Of a DNA stretch of 19,767 nt, positions 14,181-19,767 are shown piece by piece (the first letter of the stretch is position 1; each line of letters begins with the position of its first letter). The DNA is from CAZWEZ01 sp964632795 (GTDB taxonomy: Bacteria > Pseudomonadota > Alphaproteobacteria > Rhodospirillales > 2-02-FULL-58-16): NCBI GenBank assembly GCA_964632795.1, contig CAZWEZ010000069.1, positions 1 through 19,767 of the forward strand, in the 5' to 3' direction. The notes under the pieces are model-generated. The model saw only the letters and a list, made by a program, of their open reading frames with translations. It ran no database searches and was not told the origin of the DNA. The position numbers were made by a program, and so were the translations under genes.

Positions 14181-16863
14181 CCACTTCAAGTACTTCGTCG
14201 GCATCCAGTCGCTGGCCGAGATAGCGACCCGCAAGGACCGGGCCTGCGTGCTCAACATCCTGGGCAACGAGTCGCGGACCGTGACCCCGGTGAGCCACGT
14301 CTATTCGGGCGGCAACGTGGTCTTCGGCACCTCGCCCGGGCGCCGGGACCAGGTCCTCGAAACCGCGATCGGCGACATCCCGGTCTACAACAACGTCCGC
14401 GACGGGCTCGACGACGGGCACCGGTTCAACCTCGGGGTGGTCTACCTTCCCCCGGCCGGGGTCCGCGACGGCGTCGCCGAGCTGATCCGGGTCAACCCCG
14501 ACCTCGACAAGATCATCATCGTCACCGAGAAGGTCTCGGCCCACGACGCCCGGGAGATCCGGGCCATCGGCCAGCTCGGCGGGGTCGACATCCTGGGCGC
14601 CAACAGCCTGGGGGTCGCCGATTCGTGGAACCAGGTGCGGTTCGGGGGGGCGCTGGGCGGCGACCATCCGGCCGAGACCCTGCGCCGGGGGTCGGTGGCG
14701 ATCTATTCCAACTCGGGCAACTTCACCACCACCATCGCCAACTACCTGGCGACCAGCGGATGGGGGACGACGACCAGCATCTCCAGCGGCAAGGACGTCT
14801 ACATCCACTACACCGCCCCCGAGTTCGCCTATGCCCTGAACAACGACGCCCGTTCCAAGGCGGCGGTCATGTACATCGAACCGGGGGGGTACTACGAGCA
14901 GAGCCTGGAGTTCGACAAACCGGTGGTGGCCTGCGTGGTCGGACGCTGGAAGGCCAAGCTGACCCGGGCCGTCGGCCACGCCGGGGCAATCGCCGGCAGC
15001 GGCGACGACGCCGAAGCCAAGGAACGGTGGTTCATGCGGCACTTCGCGGTGGACGACCTGTTCACCCAGGACAACCCGGTCTTTTCGTCCCAGGGGGCGG
15101 TGGTCACCAAGATCTCCGACATCCCCCTGGCCCTGACCGAGATCATGAAGCTCAACGGCGTCGAGCCGGACTTCCCGCCGGTCGGCGACCTGACGCTCAA
15201 GCCCTGGTTCGCCAACAACCAGGGCCTGGACCTGCCCCCGGAGCTGGACCTGCCGGCGGTCGAGGCCATCTCGCCCTACCGCGAGCAGATCGCCGAACTC
15301 GGCAAGCAGGTGGGGGCCGTCTTCCCCCGCCAGAACCTCAAGGACCGTTCGGGGAGCTCGATCATGGACCCGACGACCCAGATCACCCGGGTCAGCGGCG
15401 TCTCGATCCTCGAAACCTCCAGGTTCCCGCTGGAGTCCAACCTGTGCCTGGCCCTGGTCCATGAGTCTAACGACGACAACGACAACGCCCTGTTCAACCT
15501 GGCCATCGCCTCGGAGGTCAACCTCCATGGCGATTCCATGCTGGCCGCGGCCGACGCCGCGCGGGCCGCCGGCAACACCCCCAACACGGTGATCGGGACC
15601 GCCTGCGGCATCCTCGGCCCGGCCCGGGCGAACGGCGCTCGGATGGCCGCCGAAACTCTGATCGACCTGTTCTGCCACTCCGCCATCCTGCGGGGCGGCG
15701 ACGACGGGGCCGACCTCTCGGCCATCGAGGCGGACGCCGAACAACGGGCCCGGCTGGTCGCCGGGAAGCCCGACCCCAAGGCCGAGGCGATGCTGAAGGC
15801 GCTGGAGGTCCGCGGCGCCAGGTCGGTGTTCGTCCGCTACCTGGACTCCCTGGACGGCCATCCCACCGCCGATTCGGTGCTCGCGGCGCTGACCATGACC
15901 ATCGCCTGGGAGCCGCTCATGCGCAAGCGGATCTCCAAGCTGACGGCGCGCAATCTGCCCTGGTACACGCGTCTGTTCGCGGTCCAGATCGGCGCCGCGG
16001 TGGACGGCTCCCACCACCGCCCGGACAGCTTCCGCGGGGTACCGATGAAGGAGATCATGGAGTCCTGGACGACCACCGAGCTGGCCTACCTCGCCCTCAT
16101 CGGCGAGAAGCCGACGGCGGAGAAACTATTCCCCTTCCAGGTCCTTCTCGGCCTGATCATCTCCAACGGGGTCGGCACCATTTCCGCCCAGGGTGGCAAG
16201 GGCGCGGTCTCCGCCGACGGCCCGGAGAGTCCCGAACGAATCCAGATCAACAAGGCCATGACCGGCTTCCTGACCCATACCGGTTACGCCCACGGCGGCA
16301 ACGGGTTCGAGGGGATCCAGTTCCTGATCGAGTGCTTCGGCGGCACCGGCCTGGCCGACGCCGGCGACCCCGACCACGGCCTCGACCTGGCGGCGATGGC
16401 CGAGGAGTTCGCGGTCGCGTTCGGCAGCCAGAAGGCGGTCCGCAAGGCGGTCGGCGAAAGCGTGCGCAACATCCCCGGGGTCAACCATCCGGTTTTCAAG
16501 GGCCAGATGGTCAACAAGGACCCGCGCGAGGTCTTCATCGCCGACCTGTTCCGGGAACGCGGCGAGAGCAACGTCTTCCACGACTTCTACAACGTCCTGG
16601 TCCAGACCTTGTTCGATTGCGGGATCACCCGCAACGTGTTCTGTGTCAACATCGACGCGGTCATCGCGACCCTGCTCCTGAAGCTGCTGTGGCCCCGCTA
16701 CCGTTCCGGCGACTTCTCCGAGGAAGCCATGGAGATGGCCGCCTTCACCGCCTTCCTGTTCGGCCGGCTGCCGGGATGCGCCGGTGAGATCGACGACCAC
16801 ATCAACCGCGGCCGCAACATGGACACCCGGACCCCGACCTCCCTGTGCGGCTACGTGTCGTAG
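14161..16863 (+). CDS. aclA: ATP-citrate lyase large subunit (AclA), long divergent form
   Basis: 900-residue subunit, about 290 residues longer than the roughly 610-residue AclA of green sulfur bacteria. Residues 1-330 are the succinyl-CoA synthetase alpha-like module with the phospho-His site AVGHAGAIAGS (His273). Residues about 345-575 are an insert I do not recognise. The C-terminal part is citrate synthase-like: FRGVPMKEI (634 region), YAHGGNGFEGI (His711), GVNHPVFKG (His776) and CVNIDA (Asp832). The human lyase His of ADHGP aligns with Asn669 (SNGVG), while an AHGG His typical of citrate synthase is present. It resembles the long ATP-citrate lyases described from magnetotactic and Nitrospira-type bacteria, from memory only. 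An AGGTGA site within the aclB tail precedes the ATG. Confidence 0.87.
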   Translation: MRKRGIDHFKYFVGIQSLAEIATRKDRACVLNILGNESRTVTPVSHVYSGGNVVFGTSPGRRDQVLETAIGDIPVYNNVRDGLDDGHRFNLGVVYLPPAGVRDGVAELIRVNPDLDKIIIVTEKVSAHDAREIRAIGQLGGVDILGANSLGVADSWNQVRFGGALGGDHPAETLRRGSVAIYSNSGNFTTTIANYLATSGWGTTTSISSGKDVYIHYTAPEFAYALNNDARSKAAVMYIEPGGYYEQSLEFDKPVVACVVGRWKAKLTRAVGHAGAIAGSGDDAEAKERWFMRHFAVDDLFTQDNPVFSSQGAVVTKISDIPLALTEIMKLNGVEPDFPPVGDLTLKPWFANNQGLDLPPELDLPAVEAISPYREQIAELGKQVGAVFPRQNLKDRSGSSIMDPTTQITRVSGVSILETSRFPLESNLCLALVHESNDDNDNALFNLAIASEVNLHGDSMLAAADAARAAGNTPNTVIGTACGILGPARANGARMAAETLIDLFCHSAILRGGDDGADLSAIEADAEQRARLVAGKPDPKAEAMLKALEVRGARSVFVRYLDSLDGHPTADSVLAALTMTIAWEPLMRKRISKLTARNLPWYTRLFAVQIGAAVDGSHHRPDSFRGVPMKEIMESWTTTELAYLALIGEKPTAEKLFPFQVLLGLIISNGVGTISAQGGKGAVSADGPESPERIQINKAMTGFLTHTGYAHGGNGFEGIQFLIECFGGTGLADAGDPDHGLDLAAMAEEFAVAFGSQKAVRKAVGESVRNIPGVNHPVFKGQMVNKDPREVFIADLFRERGESNVFHDFYNVLVQTLFDCGITRNVFCVNIDAVIATLLLKLLWPRYRSGDFSEEAMEMAAFTAFLFGRLPGCAGEIDDHINRGRNMDTRTPTSLCGYVS

Positions 16864-16885
16864 GCCCCGGCCGGCACCGGGCTTT
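16864..16885 (+). terminator. Possible weak terminator after aclA
   Basis: GCCCCGG (16864-16870) can pair with CCGGGC (16877-16882) with one bulged C and a six-base loop, followed by only three T residues. It starts one base after the aclA stop. The short T-run makes efficient Rho-independent termination doubtful, and the regulator downstream may still be co-transcribed. Confidence 0.3.
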
Positions 16886-16947
16886 CCAATCGGAGCGTTT
16901 CGCGGTATTGATCTGGGGGAACCTATCCATTCAGGTGGAGCAGATCG

Positions 16948-17595
16948 TTGTCCGGGAACGGGAACGGCATCGGGATCGTCGTCGCCGACAAGTCGCCTTT
17001 CGTTCGCGAGGGCCTCGCCCAACTGCTGAACGACGACGGCCGGTTCAGGCTTGTCGCCGTCGTCTCCGACGGCGGGGGCTTCATGGAGGCGGTGGACACG
17101 TTGGCCTTCGACATCGCCATCATCGGCTGGGACATGCCCGACCTCCACGGGCGCGAGGTCCTCGAGGCGTTGCGCGGCCGGAAGGAGCCGCCCAAGGTGG
17201 TGGTCTACACCGGCAACGGGGCGCCCGAGATCCCGAGGCTGGTGATGCAATTGGGCGGCGCCGGGTTCTGCTCCAAGAGCGAGCCCCCGGAAAGCCTGGT
17301 CGAGACCGTGCTCGCGATCTCCAAGGGGCGGATGGTGTTCCCCTTCATGGACCCCGACTGGCTGCTGGTGGACACCAACCGGCTGCTGGCCGATCCCTTC
17401 TACAGCCTCACCGCCCGCGAGCAGGAACTCCTCGGCTGCCTCTCCCACGGCCGGACCAACGCCCAGATCGCCGACGACCTGGGGATCTCGCTCAACACCG
17501 TCAAGTACCACCTGAAGAACCTCTACGGGATACTCGGGGTCAGGAACCGGGCCCAGGCGGTGGCCAGCTACTTCAGGTCTCAGCGGGACGCCTGA
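16948..17595 (+). CDS. NarL/FixJ-family regulator with degenerate receiver domain
   Basis: 215-residue protein with an N-terminal receiver-like domain (about 8-125) and a C-terminal LuxR-type helix-turn-helix (SLTAREQELLGCLSHGRTN onward, about 150-205). The usual phosphoacceptor Asp is Gly60 (DIAIIGWDMP), the second acid-pocket Asp is Lys15 (VADKSPF), while Thr88 and Lys110 are kept. It is therefore unlikely to be switched on by normal Asp phosphorylation. The TTG start is supported by an AGGTGGAG ribosome site (16933-16940) seven bases upstream. It lies 84 bases after aclA in the same direction and may regulate the carbon-fixation operon. No partner histidine kinase is present in the window. 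Confidence 0.82.
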   Translation: MSGNGNGIGIVVADKSPFVREGLAQLLNDDGRFRLVAVVSDGGGFMEAVDTLAFDIAIIGWDMPDLHGREVLEALRGRKEPPKVVVYTGNGAPEIPRLVMQLGGAGFCSKSEPPESLVETVLAISKGRMVFPFMDPDWLLVDTNRLLADPFYSLTAREQELLGCLSHGRTNAQIADDLGISLNTVKYHLKNLYGILGVRNRAQAVASYFRSQRDA

Positions 17596-17757
17596 GCGGG
17601 CCGGCATCCTGCGGCCGATTAAGATCCTGCGCGGCGCCGGGCACTCATCATCATGTGACCCCAATTAAGTATCATGTCACCGGAACTGGCATGATGGTCT
17701 GGAAAACGGGGCGTACTTTAAAGCTACTCCTTAGTGTGCCGTGTTGGTACGATAACC
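17596..17757. other. Intergenic region with short direct repeat resembling an IS end
   Basis: No gene is supported here. TCATGTGACC (17651-17660) is repeated 21 bases later as TCATGTCACC (17672-17681), separated by CCAATTAAGTA. Such approximately 20-bp-phased GTGACC repeats are typical of insertion-sequence ends, especially the IS21 group, from memory. No transposase is encoded here. Base composition falls from GC-rich to mixed across this stretch, so it marks the junction between the rTCA operon and the accessory tail. Confidence 0.4.
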
Positions 17758-18522
17758 ATGGGCTCCATGGTATCCGAGGGATATCGATTGGATAAGGTTT
17801 GGTGCGGAAATGAAAAGGTGCGGCCTGATGAAAAGAACCACCGCGTACGCACTCTTTTCGATAGCGTAGCCCGCCGTTACGACCTGATGAACGACCTTCT
17901 CGGTGGCGGCGTCCACCGTCTGTGGGCGAGAGCCTTGATCGACTGGCTGGCGCCGCGTCCTGGCATGTGTCTACTGGATGTGGCCGGAGGTACCGGCGAT
18001 ATCGCCTTCCGTTTTCTGGAAAGAGTCGGCGGAAACGGTGCAGTGATCGTTTGCGATATCAACGAGAAAATGCTGTGTACCGGACGCTCTCGCTCCGACG
18101 AACGAAACGTTTCGTCCTGCATTGAATGGCTGTGCGGCAACGCTGAAGCGCTGCCTGTCAAGGATGCATTGGTAGACGTCTACACCATCGCTTACGGTCT
18201 GAGAAACGTTAACTATATCAGCACTTCCCTGTCCGAGGCCCGCCGGGTATTGAAACCCGGTGGCCGCTTCCTGTGTCTGGATTTCAGCCACGTCGTGTCG
18301 CCGATCCTGGGCGCCCCTTACGATTTCTACTCCTACGAGATTTTGCCTCGCGCGGCACGGATTCTAGACGTCCACGGAGCGAGTTATCTGGTCGAGAGCA
18401 TCCGGCGCTTCCCCGATCAGGAAACTCTCAGCCAAGCAATATCTGACGCCGGACTGGAACAGGTCAAGTATCGCAATCTGTTTGGCGGCATCGCGGCGAT
18501 TCATTCCGCCTGGCGGATTTAG
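17758..18522 (+). CDS. ubiE: UbiE/MenG demethylquinone C-methyltransferase
   Basis: About 254 residues, like E. coli UbiE (251). Class I SAM-dependent methyltransferase motifs are clear: FDSVARRYDLMNDLLGGGVH, LLDVAGGTGDI (SAM loop), VCDINEKML, CGNAEALP, YGLRNV and RRVLKPGGRFLCLDFS. It methylates the benzoquinone or naphthoquinone ring late in ubiquinone or menaquinone synthesis. The start is uncertain: GTG 17734, ATG 17758 and ATG 17767 are all in frame and none has a good ribosome site. ATG 17758 gives an N-terminus of family length. GC content is visibly lower than in the rTCA operon, and IS-like repeats lie on both sides, suggesting separate acquisition. No other quinone gene is adjacent. 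Confidence 0.85.
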   Translation: MGSMVSEGYRLDKVWCGNEKVRPDEKNHRVRTLFDSVARRYDLMNDLLGGGVHRLWARALIDWLAPRPGMCLLDVAGGTGDIAFRFLERVGGNGAVIVCDINEKMLCTGRSRSDERNVSSCIEWLCGNAEALPVKDALVDVYTIAYGLRNVNYISTSLSEARRVLKPGGRFLCLDFSHVVSPILGAPYDFYSYEILPRAARILDVHGASYLVESIRRFPDQETLSQAISDAGLEQVKYRNLFGGIAAIHSAWRI

Positions 18523-18839
18523 TTTAATGTAGCCCTTTATAAGGACCGGAAACTGTCAACGCCGGAGTAAAAGTACACCATTGGCCGGAGTAAAAAAAAT
18601 GCTGCACTTGGTGTGATGCGGAACACGGTGTTGCGGGTTATCCCGGTAGTCCATAGGAGGGCCGAGCCCCTAGCGCGGAGAGAACAGTGGATCCGACAGG
18701 AGCATCAAGGAGAGCTTGACACCAACCCCCGAGTTAGAGAACAGCCTCGGCCATTTCCGGAAGTTCGCGATGCCGGTGGCAAGAGCTGTCCGCCGTGTGA
18801 TAGACTGGAGCCGCTTCCAGTGGGACAGGGAGATGGGTG
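18523..18839. other. 317-bp region without a convincing intact gene
   Basis: It contains the tandem GGAGTAAAA repeat near its left end, then about 240 bp without an intact gene. A TTGACA hexamer lies at 18716-18721, but no well-spaced -10 box was found. The right edge carries the AGGGAG ribosome site (18827-18832) of the next gene. One frame reads open from 18674, listed separately as a possible gene remnant. No RNA gene was recognised. Confidence 0.6.
18554..18600. mobile_element. Probable insertion-sequence end remnant
   Basis: GCCGGAGTAAAA occurs twice, at 18561-18572 and 18584-18595, 23 bases apart, within TGTCAACGCCGGAGTAAAAG and the bases that follow. Tandem GGAGTAAAA blocks ending near a TG dinucleotide resemble ends of IS21-family elements as I remember them. 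No transposase gene is nearby, so this would be a relic or a solo end. Confidence 0.45.
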
Positions 18840-18880
18840 ATGGCCATCACCGATACCCGCTTTGGGACCATCACGATTGA
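18674..18880 (+). pseudogene. Possible 3' remnant of an unidentified gene
   Basis: A frame open from just after a TAG at 18671 to a TGA at 18878 encodes about 68 residues with no early start codon. Its middle reads like a real protein (ELENSLGHFRKF, then ARAVRRVIDWSRFQW). It begins about 70 bp after the IS-like repeat and runs 41 bases into the next gene. It could be the tail of a gene cut by an insertion, but I do not recognise the family and it may be chance. Confidence 0.25.
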
Positions 18881-19196
18881 TGGCGAGACCTACGAGCACG
18901 ACGTGGTCGTCCGGCTGTCTGGCGCGGTGGTCAAGCGCAAGAAGAAGCTGTCCAAGAAGATCTACGGCACCTCGCACACCATCTCGGAAGACGAGATCCG
19001 CTTTGTCTACGAGAAGGGCTGCAAGCGCTTGGTCGTCGGCACCGGGCAGTCTGGCCTGGCCATCCTTTCCACCGCTGCCGCTGCCTATCTTGAGGCCAAA
19101 GGCTGCGAAGTCACCGCGCAGCCAACACCAAAAGCCATCCAGGCATTCAACGCCGCCAAGAAGGGCACCATTGGGCTGTTTCACGTGACCTGTTGA
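18840..19196 (+). CDS. MTH938/DUF498-domain protein
   Basis: 118-residue single-domain protein. I recognise the MTH938-like (DUF498/NDUFAF3) pattern: FGTITIDGETYEHDVVV at the start, VVGTGQSGLAI in the middle, and AAYLEAKGCEV with TPKAIQAFNAAKKGTIGLFHVTC at the end. Family length is about 110-125. Molecular function in bacteria is not established. The ATG is preceded by AGGGAG with seven-base spacing; a GTG immediately upstream is in frame but less likely. It is 13 bases from the following CBS gene, so the two probably share a transcript. GC content is lower than in the rTCA operon. Confidence 0.72.
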   Translation: MAITDTRFGTITIDGETYEHDVVVRLSGAVVKRKKKLSKKIYGTSHTISEDEIRFVYEKGCKRLVVGTGQSGLAILSTAAAAYLEAKGCEVTAQPTPKAIQAFNAAKKGTIGLFHVTC

Positions 19197-19209
19197 AGGG
19201 AGATGGTAA

Positions 19210-19641
19210 ATGAAAACGGCGCAGCACATACTCGACAAAAAGGGCCATGATGTCTGGTCCATCCATCCGGATGATTCCGTGTTTGATGCCATCCAAAAGA
19301 TGGCGAATAAAGATATCGGCGCGTTGGTTGTGATCGAGGACGACAAACTTGTGGGCATATTCAGCGAACGGGATTATGCCCGGAATGTTATTCTATTAGG
19401 CAAGTCATCGCCCAAAATATCCGTCCGAGAAATCATGGTAACGCGTGTTATCTGCGCACGGCTCGATCAAACGGTCGAGGAATGCATGGCCGTCATGACG
19501 GAAAAACACGTGCGGCATCTTCCTGTCATGCATGAGAAGAAATTGGTTGGCATGATCACGATTGGCGATGTGGTCAAAAGCATAATCGGGGATCAGAAAT
19601 CAACTATAGAAGATCTTTATCATTACATTCAAACCACTTGA
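19210..19641 (+). CDS. Two-CBS-domain protein
   Basis: 143-residue protein made almost entirely of a CBS pair. The first repeat runs about 10-65 (SIHPDDSVFDAIQKMANKDIG, then LVGIFSERDYAR). The second runs about 73-130 (REIMV, then LDQTVEECMAVMTEKHVRHL, ending LVGMITIGDVVK). Stand-alone CBS pairs bind adenine nucleotides or related ligands and often act as energy sensors; no catalytic domain is attached. A GAAGGGAG ribosome site precedes the ATG. One sampled 60-base line here is 48% GC, against about 77% in a sampled line of aclA, a clear difference in composition. It is paired with the MTH938-type gene upstream. Confidence 0.87.
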   Translation: MKTAQHILDKKGHDVWSIHPDDSVFDAIQKMANKDIGALVVIEDDKLVGIFSERDYARNVILLGKSSPKISVREIMVTRVICARLDQTVEECMAVMTEKHVRHLPVMHEKKLVGMITIGDVVKSIIGDQKSTIEDLYHYIQTT

Positions 19642-19714
19642 ACGTTACATCCTTGATTAGGCAGCAATCCTGCCGGCGATTTGAACCTATGCTGCGCTCG
19701 CTACGATGCCCGTT
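19642..19714. other. Short non-coding spacer before the terminal repeat
   Basis: A five-pair hairpin GGCAG-CAATC-CTGCC (19660-19674) is the only structure seen. It lacks a T-run directly after it, so termination is doubtful. Confidence 0.4.
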
Positions 19715-19766
19715 ATACCAAGGGGCACTGATAATGACCCATAGAGATCGCCTCGGCGTGCCGCCG
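19715..19766. repeat. Right arm of the 52-bp terminal inverted repeat
   Basis: Exact reverse complement of bases 1-52, ending one base before the window end. Inward of 19715 the similarity is lost at once, as expected for the boundary of a repeated element. Confidence 0.9.
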
Positions 19767-19767
19767 G

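Noticed and set aside
14032..16017. 661-codon minus-strand frame opposite aclB/aclA
   Set aside because: Antisense shadow of strongly conserved ATP-citrate lyase; composition is Gly/Val/Asp-rich with no recognisable domain.
17599..17620. Terminator after the regulator gene
   Set aside because: A GGCCG/CGGCC stem is possible but no T-run follows, and such pairs are common by chance in this GC-rich DNA.
18716..18740. TTGACA promoter for the MTH938/CBS pair
   Set aside because: The nearest -10-like hexamer (TAGAGA) is only about 13 bases away, too close for a standard promoter.
18613..18840. 75-codon frame upstream of the MTH938-type gene
   Set aside because: It has no domain, no good ribosome site and a composition unlike a real protein; another frame in the same DNA looks more protein-like.

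Overview
The window is a GC-rich bacterial operon for carbon fixation by the reductive TCA (rTCA) cycle, followed by a lower-GC accessory tail. A 52-bp perfect inverted repeat lies at the two window ends. All genes read on the + strand. The first 16.9 kb is one tightly packed transcription unit with ATGA, TGATG and TTGA start/stop overlaps and mostly 0-50 bp gaps. The organism is probably a chemolithoautotrophic, microaerobic or anaerobic bacterium that fixes CO2 through ATP-citrate lyase. Groups known to combine a long, divergent ATP-citrate lyase with Hdr-type complexes include magnetotactic bacteria, Nitrospirota/Nitrospinota and some sulfur-oxidising symbionts. I cannot place the taxon from sequence alone.

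Layout: (1) 124-2598, a soluble-type fumarate reductase/succinate dehydrogenase pair (frdB, frdA) with no membrane anchor gene. (2) 2630-3163, a rubrerythrin/ferritin-like protein. (3) 3160-4601, hdrC and hdrB, separated by a 113-nt gap full of potential hairpins. (4) 4612-7456, a four-subunit 2-oxoacid (probably 2-oxoglutarate):ferredoxin oxidoreductase, korDABC. (5) 7453-12721, hdrA, then an MvhD-like protein, two iron-sulfur proteins and an FAD/NAD(P) oxidoreductase; together these form a FloxDCBA module that would feed NAD(P)H electrons into a flavin-bifurcating HdrABC. (6) 12768-16863, aclB and aclA, an ATP-citrate lyase with a 900-residue large subunit. (7) 16948-17595, a NarL/FixJ-type regulator that has lost its phosphoacceptor Asp.

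Inferred logic: Flox-HdrABC oxidises NAD(P)H and splits electrons between ferredoxin, needed by 2-oxoglutarate synthase, and a higher-potential acceptor. That acceptor could be a disulfide or, through HdrCB beside FrdAB, fumarate. Fumarate reduction and 2-oxoglutarate synthesis are the reductive steps of the cycle encoded here, and ATP-citrate lyase closes the cycle. The operon would therefore pair the catalysts with their own electron supply.

The tail (about 17.6-19.7 kb) is less GC-rich. It holds a ubiE/menG methyltransferase, an MTH938/DUF498-type protein and a two-CBS-domain protein. Short direct-repeat arrays resembling insertion-sequence ends lie beside ubiE. No tRNA, rRNA or CRISPR array was seen.
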